This document shows, in pieces, positions 42,401 to 53,121 of a DNA stretch of 64,000 nucleotides (within the stretch, counting starts at the first letter, position 1; each line of letters begins with the position of its first letter). The DNA comes from Anolis sagrei. Taxonomy: Eukaryota; Chordata; Lepidosauria; Squamata; Anolidae. A program made the translations under genes and the position numbers. The stretch is from the NCBI RefSeq assembly GCF_037176765.1, contig NC_090024.1:163538778-163602777 (forward strand). Direction: 5' to 3'. The notes below the pieces were generated by a model. It saw only the letters and a program-made list of their open reading frames with translations. It was not told the origin of the DNA and ran no database searches.

Positions 42401-42890
42401 AAATGTCTCCTGAGAAGCCAAGTAAAATGGGGAAAGCAAGAAAGTTAATTACCTCACATTGATAAGTGAATGTCTCACCCTCAAGATGACAGGTAAAATT
42501 TCTATACACACTAATGAATGCCTTTGAGGAGTTGGGCACATAAGAAGAAAATCTGTCAGAGAGGCAATTGTACCACTGGGTGGGAATGAGGTTACAGGAG
42601 TCATAAATATAAGAGCACAAAAGACAATTTATTCCTCGTCTTTCTTTGCTGAAGAGGCTATGGAGTGGGTGCCAGTGACAGAGTTAATGGTTTGGCTGCC
42701 CTTGAGATACTCTGTACAAAGTCTGGTCATAAGATCTTACACTTCAAGAAAGAGAAGCCAACAGTAGCCAAAACCAAAAGCATGGGGTTTTTTAAATGGA
42801 GGAGCAAGTTACTGCAAAACTAAAATAATGGTTAGTATGAATAAAACAGAAAGGGGGGGGGGGTCATCTTTGATGGTACTGGAAATTTGA
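39430..42890. other. Spacer between ZRANB2 and PTGER3, part 2
   Basis: A possible old MITE lies at about 40516-40640 (CATACTCGTACATAAATCAA ... GACTCATGGATAAGCCAGTG) and a MIR-like remnant at about 42090-42165. No coding exon was recognised. Short ORFs (41900-42097, 42309-42620) have no domain. Confidence 0.45.
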
Positions 42891-42898
42891 GTCATATA

Positions 42899-43040
42899 AA
42901 AGGTAAAGGATTCCCCTGACATTAAGTCTAGTCGTGTCTGACTTGGGGGTGGTGCTTGCCTCCATTTCTAAGCCAAAGAGTCCGTAGACGCCTCTTAGGT
43001 CATGTGGCCAGCATGACTGCATGGAGCACCGTGACCTTCC
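42899..43040 (-). mobile_element. Second-family SINE, tail part
   Basis: AAAGGTAAAGGATTCCCCTG, then ACATTAAGTCTAGTCGTGTC and CATGTGGCCAGCATGACTGC match the tail half of the SINE at 18753. The tRNA head is missing. Confidence 0.7.
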
Positions 43041-43294
43041 TGGTTTAGGCCTCTCGGTCTCATTGACTTTCAAGTGTTAACTGAAGTCCAGTTTCACTTC
43101 TGGATCTCTGCTCTCTTCCAAATGGTGCCTATGGACCTGTTTCTTGGTATATCTGGCCTGCTGATTCCAAAAATGACACCTGTTTCTCTGTATCAGTCAT
43201 AGTTTTTGAGATATATAACATATGTCATGTACCAGTCTTCATCTGCTTGGCCATGGAAAACCATATCTAAGAAACTTTAGCTTAGAACCAAAGT

Positions 43295-43316
43295 CCCCCC
43301 CCCCCCCCCCCCCCCC
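43295..43316. repeat. Poly-C run of 22
   Basis: Uninterrupted C from 43295 to 43316, i.e. a G run on the minus strand. It is the longest of several such runs in the window. Confidence 0.9.
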
Positions 43317-43631
43317 AGGAACAGGCCTAAAAACCAAGACAGCAAGATTTGTTGTTGGGATGTGATAGGTTGGGTTCCTGGAACTTCTCTTCTTCCCCAA
43401 GCATATGGGCCAAAGGCATACTGGAATTCAAAAATTCCATATAGGTGGCTGAGATAGTGACACTTTTGCTTTCTGATGTGTACTCAGTATACACATACGT
43501 GGATTCATGCCCCAAAATATTACAAATGTTTATAAAATTTCTTTCAGGCCATGTATTTATGACATATAGAAAACACAAATGAATGTCATGTTCAGATATG
43601 GGTCCCAGCTCCAAGATGGTTTCTTATTATG

Positions 43632-43997
43632 TACATAGCCTACAGAAGAGAAGGCTGAGAGGAGGCATGATGAGGGCCATGTATGTAAGGGGAATTCATA
43701 GGGAAGAGGAAGCAGGCTTGTTTTCTGCTCTCTTGGAGACTAGGACCCGAAACAATGGCTGCAATGGCTACAGGAAAGGAGATTCTTCCTGAACATTAAG
43801 AAGAACTGCCTGACTGTGAGAGCTGTTCAGCAGTGGAACTCTGCCCTGGAGTGTGGTGGAGGCTCCTTTTGGGGGGCTTTTAAACAGAGGCTGGGTGGCC
43901 ATCTGTCAGGAGTGCTCTGAATGCAGTTTTCCTGCTTCTTGGCAGAGTGTTGGACTGGATGGCCCACGAGGTCTCTTCCAACTCTGAGTCTATGATT
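43632..43997 (+). mobile_element. CR1 LINE, 3' end
   Basis: AGAGAAGGCTGAGAGGAGGC, TGTTTTCTGCTCTCTTGGAG and GTTGGACTGGATGGCCCACG up to TCTATGATTCTA. It corresponds to the second half of the copy at 4978. Confidence 0.85.
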
Positions 43998-44080
43998 CTA
44001 CATATAGATTATTCCAAATCTGGGCGAGAGGGGAAGGGGGAAATCGAAAACATTTCTGCTCCTAATCATTTCCCATAAGG

Positions 44081-44849
44081 CAGCGATTTTCAACCTGGGA
44101 GTCAGGACCCCTGGGGGAGTTGCAAGGGGATGTCTGGAGGATTGCCAAAACCCATCAGAAAACAGTATGGGGGTTAGTCATGGAGATTCTGTGTAGGAAG
44201 TTTGGCCTAATTCTCATTGGTGGGCTTCAGAATGCTCTTTGATTGTAGGTGAACTATAAATCTCAGCAATTACATAAACCCATTGCTAGACAAAAGGAGA
44301 GCGGGAAGCTCATGGCACATTTGTGATCTGGTTTGCAGAAATGTCAAATCTATTTTCCCCAAACTCCTCCACTGTTCATATTTGGGCATATTGAGCAAAT
44401 TTGGTTTGGATCTATCATTGTTTGAGTCCATAGTGCTCTCTGGATGTAGATGAACTACAACTCCAAAACTCAAGCTCAATGCCCACCACACTCTTCCAGT
44501 ATTTTCTGATGGTCATGGGAGTTCTGTGTGCCAAGTTTGGTTCAAGCCCATTGTTGATGGAGTTCAGAATGCTCTTTGATTGTAGGTGAACTATAAATCC
44601 CAGCAACTACAACTCTCGAATGACAAAATCAATCCCCCAACCCCACCAGTATTCCAATTTGGGTGTATCGGGTATTTGGTCCAGTGAATGAAAATACACC
44701 CTGCCTATTAGATATTTGCTTGACGATTCATAACAATTGCAAAATTACAGTTATGAAGTAGCAATGAAAATAATTTTATAGTTGAGGGTTACCACAACAT
44801 GAGGAACTGGATTAAGGGGTGACGGCATTAGGAAGGTTGAGAACTACTG
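44081..44849. mobile_element. hAT element, about 770 bp, copy A
   Basis: Left terminus CAGCGATTTTCAACCTGGGA and right terminus GGAAGGTTGAGAACTACTG. The flanks CCATAAGG and GCATAAGG match at 7 of 8 bases. The interior has two related halves (GCTCTTTGATTGTAGGTGAA occurs at about 44230 and 44570). No transposase frame. Copy B is at 49467. Confidence 0.75.
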
Positions 44850-44861
44850 GCATAAGGGATT

Positions 44862-45424
44862 TTTGTTGTTCATTGTTCAGTCGTTTCTGACTCTTCGTGA
44901 CCTCATGGACCAGCCCATGCCAGAGCTCCCTGTCGGCTGTCAGCACCCCCAGCTCCTTCAAGTTCAAGCCAGTCATTTCAAGGATGCCATCCATCCATCT
45001 TGCCCTTGGTCAGCCCCTTTTCCTTTTTCCTTCCATTTTCCCCAGCATCATTGTCTTCTCTAAGCTTTCTTGTCTTCTCATTATGTGGCCAAAATACTTC
45101 ATCTTGGCCTCTAATATCCTTCCCTCCAATGAGCAGTCAGGCTTTATTTCCTGAAGTATGGACTGGTTGGATCTTCTTGTGGTCCAAGGCACTCTCAGAA
45201 CTTTCCTCCAACAACACAGTTCAAAAACATCTATCTTCCTTCGCTCAGCTTTCCCTATAGTCCAGCTCTCACATCCATAGGTTACTACGGGGAATACCAT
45301 TGCTTTAACTATGCAGATCTTCATTGCCAGTGTTATGTCTCTACTCTTCACTATTTTATCGAGATTGGTCATTGCTTTTCTCCCAAGAAGTAAGCGTCTT
45401 CTGATTTCCTGGCTGCAGTCCACC
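44862..45424 (-). mobile_element. BovB (RTE) LINE, 3' end
   Basis: The minus-strand frame (45423 down to 45010) reads LLLGRKAMTNLDKIVKSRDI, then YGCESWTIGKAERRKIDVFE and YFGHIMRRQESLEKTMMLGK. This is the characteristic BovB/RTE C-terminus, continued in the next frame by LTADRELWHGLVHEVTKSQK. The 3' end reads TCAGAAACGACTGAACAATG followed by AACAACAA. 5' truncated with a few breaks. Confidence 0.88.
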
Positions 45425-45425
45425 T

Positions 45426-45520
45426 AGGGGGTGGTGCTCATCTCCATTTCTAAGCCAAAGAGCCGGTGTTGTCCATAGACACCTCCAAGGTCATGTGGCC
45501 GACATGACTGCATGGATACT
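45426..45520 (-). mobile_element. Second-family SINE, central fragment
   Basis: GGGGGTGGTGCTCATCTCCA to GGCCGACATGACTGCATGGA, the same orientation as the copy at 18753. Confidence 0.65.
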
Positions 45521-45524
45521 AACC

Positions 45525-46080
45525 TGTATTATAACAGGGATGGGTGTCAATTGAAGGATTCAAGGGGAAAGAGAAAGGAGCGCCTTATGTTTTGGTAACT
45601 TAGACTAGGAGTGCCTGTGGCTTTCCGCTAGGTGGCGCCATTGCATGGGACTTGGGTTTTCTTTCAACCTTCTTTCGCGATGCTTGCTTGATTGCTTGCT
45701 TTCTCTCTGTTAGAAACTCGGCATTGCCAAGTCAGGAGGCAACGGGAGGAGAGAGATCCCAAAGTGTGGTGGAAGCTGAGCAACTAGGCGGCGAAGAAGA
45801 GGAGAGCTTTCCAAGAATAGAGACGCAACAGCCAGGTTTGGGACTCGCAAGAGGAGAGTGAGGGACTTGGAGGAGCAGAATCCTCCAAGTCCCAGCAGGG
45901 CAAAAGCTCCCTTCTTGGGTCCAGGAGCTCAACATTTCCAACGCCTGGGGCGAGAGGAAGCTCCTGGGGAGTGGAAGGCAGCAAGATCCTCCAGAGAGGG
46001 TGGGAGGGAACTGGCAACAAGCCCCCCTCTCTTCCTTGGTGTGATTTGGTGAATGGAGCCAATCAGACCCCGCCTCCTTT
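45525..46080 (+). promoter_or_regulatory. PTGER3: PTGER3 upstream region
   Basis: GC content rises towards the gene. No repeat from about 45560 onward. Overlapping short ORFs on both strands reflect composition. Confidence 0.4.
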
Positions 46081-46083
46081 GTC

Positions 46084-46090
46084 TATAAAA
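46084..46090 (+). promoter_or_regulatory. PTGER3: PTGER3 TATA box
   Basis: TATAAAA in the context CTTTGTCTATAAAAGCTC. It predicts transcription starting around 46110-46120, about 100 bases before the coding start. Confidence 0.65.
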
Positions 46091-46152
46091 GCTCAAGGCT
46101 ATCCTTCCCCTCTTCACTTTTGTTTGTGGCTGTTGAGGGTGCATTCACAGCC

Positions 46153-46221
46153 ATGGGACTGGGCTGCAGCTGCATCTCTCCACCCAGGCTCTGCTCTCCT
46201 GCCCAGCCTGCCTGGACATGA
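46153..46221 (+). CDS. Upstream ORF of PTGER3, 22 codons
   Basis: ATG in strong context (GCCATGG, G at -3 and +4) opens a 22-residue frame, [20 protein letters not shown] then WT. Its TGA stop overlaps the PTGER3 ATG as ATGA (46218-46221). It lies inside the predicted 5' UTR if the TATA box is used. It may limit receptor translation through reinitiation or leaky scanning. The peptide itself resembles nothing known to me. Confidence 0.6.
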   Translation: MGLGCSCISPPRLCSPAQPAWT

Positions 46222-47096
46222 CTCCTTGCTACTACTATTACCACCGCAGCAGCCCCAGCGAGGAGTGGCTCAACGCCTCAGCCATGGCCAAGGGCAATGG
46301 CACTGGCACCGGCTTCCCTGGAGGAGGAGGAATCGGACCAGAGGAAGGGGAGTGCGGCTCTGTCTCGGTGGTCTTCCCCTTGACCATGATGATCACCGGC
46401 ATGGTGGGCAACGGCTTGGCCATGCTGCTGGTGTACCGCGCCTATCACAAGAAGGAGAACCAGCGCAAGAAGTCCTTCTTGCTCTGCATCGGCTCCTTGG
46501 CCCTGACCGACCTGACCGGCCAGCTCCTGACCAGCCCTGTTGTCATCTCGGTGTACTTAGCCAAGAGGAACTGGTGGGCCGTGGATCCCTCCCTCCGCCT
46601 CTGCTCCTTTTTCGGCCTCAGCATGACCGTCTTTGGCCTCTGCCCGCTCTTCATCGCCAGCGCCATGGCCGTCGAGCGGACCCTGGCCATCCGGGCCCCA
46701 CATTGGTACACCGGCCACATGAAGACCCGGGTGACCAAGTCGGTCCTGCTCAGCGTGTGGCTGGCCACCTTTGCCTTCGCCCTCTTGCCCCTGGTCGGTG
46801 TTGGGAAATACACCCTCCAGTGGCCTGGCACTTGGTGCTTCATCAGCATGAAGGACCCCAAAGAGCCCCGGGTGGCCAACATCATCTTCGCCTCGACTTT
46901 TGCCTTCTTGGGACTCTTCTCGCTTGGCATCACCGTGGCCTGCAATGTGGCCACCATTGTCGCCTTGGTGTGTCGGTGTCGATCCAAAAGCTCGGTGTCT
47001 CAGTCTAGGAGGCAGTGGGGCAGGATCACCACGGAAACCTTGCTCCAGCTCTTGGGAATCATGTGTGTCCTCTTTGCCTGCTGGTCTCCGCTCTTG
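46218..47096 (+). CDS. PTGER3: PTGER3 (prostaglandin E2 receptor EP3), first coding exon
   Basis: A class A GPCR for PGE2 in the plasma membrane, mostly Gi-coupled in the family. This exon gives residues 1-293, with transmembrane segments 1 to 6 at about 48-74, 87-114, 129-158, 174-196, 221-251 and 273-293. Features seen: two N-glycosylation sites (NAS at 19, NGT at 27), D98 in helix 2, C129 and C207 for the extracellular disulfide, the prostanoid-type ERT (153-155) in place of DRY, and the WPGTWCF block (202-208) of the second extracellular loop. The frame meets the donor TTG|GTAGGT at 47097 in phase 0, the usual EP3 break inside helix 6. Helix 7, with its ligand-contact Arg, and the variable C-terminal tail are on later exons that I could not find before 64 kb. 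The first ATG gives an N-terminus of normal length. Met23 in a strong context is an alternative. Confidence 0.95.
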
Positions 47097-47147
47097 GTAG
47101 GTTGCCTGTCTCTCTTTGGTGTGCCTCTGTCTCTGCCCTCTATGACT

Positions 47148-47166
47148 GGGGGGGGGGGGGGGGGGG
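47148..47166. repeat. Poly-G run of 19 just inside PTGER3 intron 1
   Basis: Nineteen G starting 52 bases after the exon 1 donor. On the sense RNA it could form stacked G structures near the splice site. Another G run lies at 47628-47640. Confidence 0.85.
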
Positions 47167-47339
47167 AGAAAGAATCAGCCACACAAAAGAGTGCAGTATG
47201 AAATAGAGAAGTTATAGGATTATAAAAAGAAATGGATGAGCTCCATTGTATATAACTTTGTGGAAAATGTGCTTTCTGAAATCCAATGGGAATGCTGTGT
47301 GTGTTCTTATATGAATGCATGGACACATAAACATATCTT

Positions 47340-47545
47340 TAGGTCACTTGCCAACTTATGATGGTGTTGTGTGCCTTTAAACCATTTCTGTTGACTCTAA
47401 AGTGAACCTAACATGGGATTTTCTGAAGCTTAAGGGTGTGTGATTTTGCCCAAGATCATCAAGTGGCTATCAGAGCGGTGAACTAAACTCTGGTCTCCAG
47501 AGACATAGCCTAACACTCAAACCATTTTACCATGTTTGGTTCTAA
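47340..47545 (-). mobile_element. MIR-like tRNA SINE, minus strand
   Basis: Contains GCCCAAGATCATCAAGTGGC (complement of the SINE core) and AACTCTGGTCTCCAGAGACA..., ACACTCAAACCATTTTACCA (complement of the tRNA head). Diverged. Confidence 0.5.
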
Positions 47546-47790
47546 CTAATGGTAATCCCATGAATTGCATAGCATTTTCTTGGGCAAGGACAAAAATCTC
47601 CCCCTCCAACTATCTATAACTTTTAACGGGGGGGGGGGGGCATCATGATGCTGCCACTTGAGTGATTTGCTGCCTATATGTGATTTAGAGAGAGATTATA
47701 TTTTTCTGAAAAATCTTTAGAGCTCATTATTATGTATTCTCTTAGGCGGTCGGCACACATGTATAGAGATAAGCAAACAGATATTTGTGA

Positions 47791-47908
47791 CTTTTAAGCA
47801 GAGGCTGGATGGCCATCTGTCAGGTGCTTTGAATGCGATTTTCCTGCTTCTTGGCAGGGGGTTGGACTGAATGGCCCACCAGGTCTCTTCCAACTCTATG
47901 ATTCTATC
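47791..47908 (+). mobile_element. CR1 tail
   Basis: CTTTTAAGCAGAGGCTGGAT to CAACTCTATGATTCTATCA, the last 120 bases of CR1. Confidence 0.85.
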
Positions 47909-48349
47909 ACTGATTGTAAGTACATATTTTGATGAATTTCTCTATAGCAATACCACTCTGCCTGATTGGTTCAAAATCTGGCATCAGGCTTTAGCTGAAT
48001 TTTTTTTTGGTCTGTCATGTCTATAACCCCATTGTTTTCATTCCCATCCAGGAATGAAAGTCTGGTGCAGATAGTAGTAGGAATCTGCCTTTTGAATTTT
48101 CAAGTGTTGTTTGTTTATCTAGCTGAATTGTGTCCACACTGACTGACTGCAGCTCTCTCGAGCAGCCTTCCACTTCTGGTGCTCCCCATGTATTTTGCAG
48201 TGTGACTCCTCTCAGGCCCAGGTGCAGTGCAGCAGATCTAGGCAATATCACATGGGGTGGGTTGCAATTATAAAAACATTATCTTGAGTCTGATATATAT
48301 AATGATGCTCTAAAATCTGAGTCATGATTGAGAACTTGCAGCCCATTTG

Positions 48350-48845
48350 ATATTGTGGGACTGCCATATAATCTAGTTTGCACTGCATTATAATGGTCTG
48401 TGTAGACTAGTGGTTCCCAGCTTTTTTTTGACCAGCATTAGTACCAAAAGGGTTGCAAATCAGTTTTTGGTCAACTTAAGATTCGGTTTGGTTATTTGAG
48501 GTGCTGATTCAGAAAACTGCATTAGATAGACCACATTAGCTCTAGTTTCTGATACAGAACATACATCACCCAGTAGTCGATATCTGCTCACCCACAGAAA
48601 ACCATATTTAATAAGCCTCAGCAGTATAAGAGGGTTTTGCAAGACCATTCGCTCTCGTTGCAACAGTGTAGTAAGGGTGAGGCCGCAGACCATATTTTAG
48701 ATCTTGCGGACCACTGGTGGTCCACAGACCACAGGTTAGGAACCACTGGTGTAGACTCACATAATGCAGATTGAACCTCATTGAACTGGATTGCATGAGT
48801 CAACACTGCCATATACTCCAGTTCAATGCAGTTAATCTGCATTGT
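48350..48845. mobile_element. Palindromic MITE interrupted by a hAT element
   Basis: GGGACTGCCATATAATCTAG and TTGCACTGCATTATAATGG lie on the left, and AATGCAGATTGAACCTCATT, ACACTGCCATATACTCCAGT on the right. They are distant relatives of the Harbinger-like family, parted by the hAT copy at 48418. Confidence 0.55.
48418..48748. mobile_element. hAT element with exact GTGTAGAC duplication
   Basis: Ends TAGTGGTTCCCAGC and GTTAGGAACCACTG. The 8-bp target duplication GTGTAGAC is exact (48410-48417 and 48749-48756). 331 bp and non-coding. Confidence 0.85.
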
Positions 48846-48849
48846 CATT

Positions 48850-49460
48850 AAATCTTCTGCATATGCTGTCCCACTCAGCCATGAACTTCTGTCACCCCTC
48901 CAGGAAGATTGAAACCATTGCTTGTTTCCTGCTTCTAGAGAAGGCATGTGACACAAATTGTCAAGACCAGTTCTGGTTTAAGGTTATGTGTGATTTAAGT
49001 CAGACATTGCTTTTCTTGATGTGTAAATATTTAGAGAATGGAGAGCTTTTTTTGAGCCATACTGAGCACCAAGCTGATATGTAGCTATTTGCCAGAAACA
49101 TTTGGGAAACAAGTATTTCAGTATACACTAGCAACAGGCTAGTTGCTTTCCATCTATGATGCTAAACATTAGCACTAAAGAAGGGTTTAAGAGATTTAAG
49201 GATAGAAAGACTGAGTAAAGGGGGATTATAAACACTTCTGTTTGCATTTCCCACCAGAATGGCAGAAAATGATGCTTTTATAGTATACTGACAGGTGTTT
49301 TGCTATATAAGCCAATAGGTCAAACTGACCTCAAATGGCCTTGGAAAATATGCTACTGTTGGTTTAACTCAAACGATAGCCCTCACTGCTAATCCCACAT
49401 CCCATTATTGGCTATTGTGTCTAAAGTTGATTTGAACTGTAGGCACAACATCTAAAGGAC
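48850..49460. other. Intron stretch without recognised features
   Basis: No repeat family or conserved element seen. Confidence 0.4.
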
Positions 49461-49466
49461 CAAAAG

Positions 49467-50115
49467 CAGTGTTTCTCAACCTGGGGGTCGGGACCCCTAA
49501 GGGGGTCACCAGGGGGTGACAGAGGGGTCACCAAAGACCATCAGAAAACACAGTATTTTCTGTTGGGCATGGGGGTTCTGTGTGGGAAGTTTGGCCCAAT
49601 TCTATCATTGGTGGGGATCAGAATGCTCTTTGATTGTAGGTGAACTATAAATCCCAGCAACTACAACTCCCAAATGTCAAGCTCTATTTCCCCCAAGCTC
49701 CGCCACTGTTCAAATTTGGGCACACTGAGTATTTGTGCCAAGTTTGGTCCAGATCCATCATTGTTTGAGTCCACAGTGCTCTCTGGAAATAGGTGAATGA
49801 CAACTCCAAAACTCAAGGTCAATATTCACCAAACCCAGTAACTATAAATCCCAGCAACTACAACTCCCAAATGACAAAATATCCCCCTCCCCCCACCTCA
49901 CTAGTATTCAAATTTGGGTGTATTGGGTATTTGTGTCAAATTTGGTACAGTGAATGAAAAAACCTCCTGCATATCAGATATTTAGATTACAATTCATAAC
50001 AGTAGCAAAATTACAGTTATGAAATAGTAACAAAAATAATGTTATGGTTGAGGGTCACCACAACTTGAGGAACTGAATTAAGGGGTCATGGCATTTGGAA
50101 GGTTGAGAAACCCTG
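49467..50115. mobile_element. hAT element, copy B
   Basis: Left terminus CAGTGTTTCTCAACCTGGGG and right terminus GGAAGGTTGAGAAACCCTG. The interior is collinear with copy A at 44081 (TTTGATTGTAGGTGAACTAT, CATCATTGTTTGAGTCCACA). The flanks ACCAAAAG and ATTTAAAG match only partly. Confidence 0.78.
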
Positions 50116-50615
50116 ATTTAAAGGTTTTTTTCACATCATTGTTCTTAGATTTATGGATTTTATATTTTGTTTTTGTTAGTCCCCTTCAACAAAAATGTTG
50201 GACAAGTGGGCTTATTAACAAAAGACCCTCCTCATAAATACACATCAGAGTAACTTATCAGCAGCAATGTGAACCAGCATCAGTAGCCCAAAGTGATAAA
50301 AAGAATAAAAGCACACAGACCAATGCTATCTCTTCTTAGGAGGCTTTTCTTTGTTGTAAATAATATGGTTCCACTATTTACAAGAATAAAGTTTCCAAAA
50401 CACAAATAAACAACAGTAGCTTTACATACCGCAGCCTTCACACTGAAGCTTACTCACACGAGGCTTCTCTCACACAGAGGTTTACCTCACACTCCTCAGG
50501 ACGACACTAGCTTTGTCCCACTGACTCTGACAGGCTTTGGCCTACTAACTCTTGCAGTGCTTGACTCACACTTTTATAATCAAAAATACCTAGTTAATAT
50601 TTAATATTTCTGACA
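50116..50615. other. Unclassified intron stretch
   Basis: No ORF. CA/CT-rich sequence with repeated ACTCACAC and CTCTCACAC motifs from about 50430 to 50580. No family recognised. Confidence 0.35.
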
Positions 50616-50639
50616 AAAATGTGATGCAGAGTTCAAGAA

Positions 50640-50865
50640 ATAAATACAACTTCTCTCAAGGACCATTGTCATATAATGGTTAGAGTCTTGATCAGCCATG
50701 GAAACCCAATGAATGATTTCAGATTTCACACTTTCTCAGCCTCAGAGATAGGCAATGGCAAACCTCTCATAACACATCTTACCAGGAAAACCCTTCGATA
50801 GATTCACTTTAGGGTCACCAAGGGTCAAAAATGACTTGGAGGCACACAACAACAGCAAGAACTGT
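50640..50865 (+). mobile_element. tRNA-type SINE, old copy with ACAAC tail
   Basis: GGTTAGAGTCTTGATCAGCC near the head, then GGCAATGGCAAACCTCTCAT, then the tail GGGTCAAAAATGACTTGGAG and GCACACAACAACAGC. Confidence 0.55.
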
Positions 50866-50869
50866 TGCT

Positions 50870-52035
50870 CTTCAGCTGTTGCTCTCTCAGCAATGTTTAA
50901 TTTTGGTCTTGAAAACTGAAAAAAGAGCTGAGGAAAAAATCGGGCAGATATTGGAAGAGGGAAGCATGTTAGGGAAGAGTCCTGTCCCCTCTTCATGCCC
51001 CCTTATGTTGCATTTTAATCCTTTCCCACTTTAAGTTTCATTGAAATCTCCAGCAAGCAACCTGATTGAGAATACGTGGATCTGCCACTGTCTAGTTTAT
51101 CTGTACTTTAGTTCTATATTAAGCTGGCCCTGTTTATACTATTCAGCAAATATAATCAGTATTACAATAAACATTTTGCTTTTTTTCCAGCACTGGTGGT
51201 ATTGCACAAAGGAGAGACTGAATTTCCAACCATGTAGCTCCAAAGTAGTTTGGCAGGGGCAGGGGGGTAACATATTTGGGATGTTTATGTGAGAATGAAG
51301 AACAACATAACACTTTTGCGATCCCGTTACCACGTTTGAGTATTAGTGTAATTATTTTCATTCCCACTTATTCCAAGAATCTCACAGTAATTGACCCGAT
51401 TATTTCTTTCCAGCTCAGAGCTTTGCTAGAGCATTACAGGGTAGGCTAGGCTATGAGATAATGACTGGCCCAAGGCGATCCAGAGCATGTAATAGAGTGG
51501 CAATCCTAATAGCACAGTCTGAACACTATGACACCATGACTCTCTGCTTTGACAGTGAGAACCTGCAAAAGGAACCAGGCACAGATTTGGGGACAGTGCC
51601 CGTAATATTCAACAATTCCTGGTATAGCTGCCCCATACATGAGACAGTTACACTAGCCAAATCTTGGACCAGCAGCAGCTAAAAACAGCCCTCCAGTTTC
51701 CTCTTCTGAACATTTTGTGATCCTCAGTTCCCAAGCATCTGACAAAACTATTTATGCTTGGCTCCAGATAATCTTTCAGACTGGGTGATTGTTTGTATAC
51801 TATCCATGTTTTGTCTGTACATATGTGAGAAATTTTCCATTCACTGAGATTTATACATGTAGAATCCTGGCTCTTGTGTCTTTGTATCCAGGCATTTGAT
51901 CTCATATGGTAGGATTCTCCTGGAAGGAAATTTTTTACTGGATTGCCTTCTAGGAACCAAGTTGAAATACATCTCCTTGGGCAGTGTTGACTTAACTATT
52001 TTGTCCCCAGTTCTTACATCTGACTGTCTAAACAC
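50870..52035. other. Intron stretch, one MIR-like remnant
   Basis: A MIR-like piece lies at about 51405-51545 (GACTGGCCCAAGGCGATCCA, CTATGACACCATGACTC). The rest is unremarkable. Confidence 0.4.
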
Positions 52036-52041
52036 TATAAA

Positions 52042-52235
52042 GATCCTGCCTAATCTTGGAAGCTTAGCAGGGTTAACCCTGGTTAGTACTTAGATAGAAA
52101 ACTGCCAAGAAATATCAAGTGCCATAGGCTGTGCTTCAGAGGAAAGAACTGGCAAAACCACTTTGGACTATTCCTGGCCTAAGAAAATGACATGAAATTA
52201 ATGGGGTCACCATAGGTTGACTTAAAGGCACATAA
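52042..52235 (+). mobile_element. 5S-rRNA-derived SINE
   Basis: CCTAATCTTGGAAGCTTAGC, GGGTTAACCCTGGTTAGTAC, then the body GGAAAGAACTGGCAAAACCA and tail GGTCACCATAGGTTGACTTA. It is the best-kept of the 5S-type copies in the window. Confidence 0.75.
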
Positions 52236-52284
52236 CATATATTTATATATGAATGTTCATGTACAGTATATGTTGCTACAAATA

Positions 52285-52688
52285 CAGGCAGACCCCAAGC
52301 TGCAGACATCCACTTACAAACAACTCATAATTAAGAAGGGGGTGAGATAACAGGAAGTGAGAAAAATCTGCCCCTGAAAAGGTTACCATGGGAAAACGTG
52401 ACTCCACTGGAGCTTTCTTGCCAATCCTTGTTTCCACAACAAGCCAAATTTTCCAAAATCCAATTATCACAGGAACAGAAAATAAGGGGAAATCTCATGA
52501 AGAAGGGCCCAGACAGCAAAACAAACACCACAAGGGTGTTAATCCTTCCCTATACTTTCGAAAGCTACACATACATACACACATGGCTAGGGTTACACTT
52601 TAAAATGTACCTGTTCCAACTTACATACAAATTCAACTTAAGAACAATCCTACAGAACCAATCTTGTTCGTAACTTGGGCATTGCCAG
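52285..52688. mobile_element. TA-type Tigger-like element, copy 3
   Basis: Termini CAGGCAGACCCCAAGCTG and GTAACTTGGGCATTGCCAG, TA on both sides (52283-52284 and 52689-52690). Collinear with 16121-16534. Confidence 0.75.
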
Positions 52689-53121
52689 TATAACATCCGT
52701 ATTCTGTTGTGACAGGGAAAGCACAAGTAATTTTCCAAAGAATACATGAAACAGGTATTTCGGGAAAGAACCAATACACACCCTTCCTGGGCACACCATA
52801 CCAGATCGGCTCCTCTGTCTTTTCCTTTGAGATCAGACTTCAGATAGAATTCTTGGAAGTTAGGTAGGCATGACGCACTCCGGAAAACATGAGCTGCACT
52901 TGGAAGAAACCTTGCCAAGAAATGGAAATATAAGGAATTTTGAGGTGCATACAGAATAGATCATACTATAGGATCAAATGGTTAAGAGTTTGTGACTGGA
53001 AAATGAGAACCATATCAAGTATGACATCCATTTTATTTAACGTGCAGATTTTACACATATAAATAGTATTACTGAGGTAGGGGGAAGCAGGTAATCACAG
53101 AAAGAGCAAAGAAGTTTTAGG

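Noticed and set aside
45971-47008. 345-codon open frame overlapping PTGER3
   Set aside because: It lies in another frame of a GC-rich exon. Its translation is low-complexity Pro/Arg/His/Leu without a domain, while the PTGER3 frame is a clear receptor.
50216-50612. Possible solitary LTR
   Set aside because: No matching terminal dinucleotides with a flanking duplication and no second copy in the window, so unsupported.
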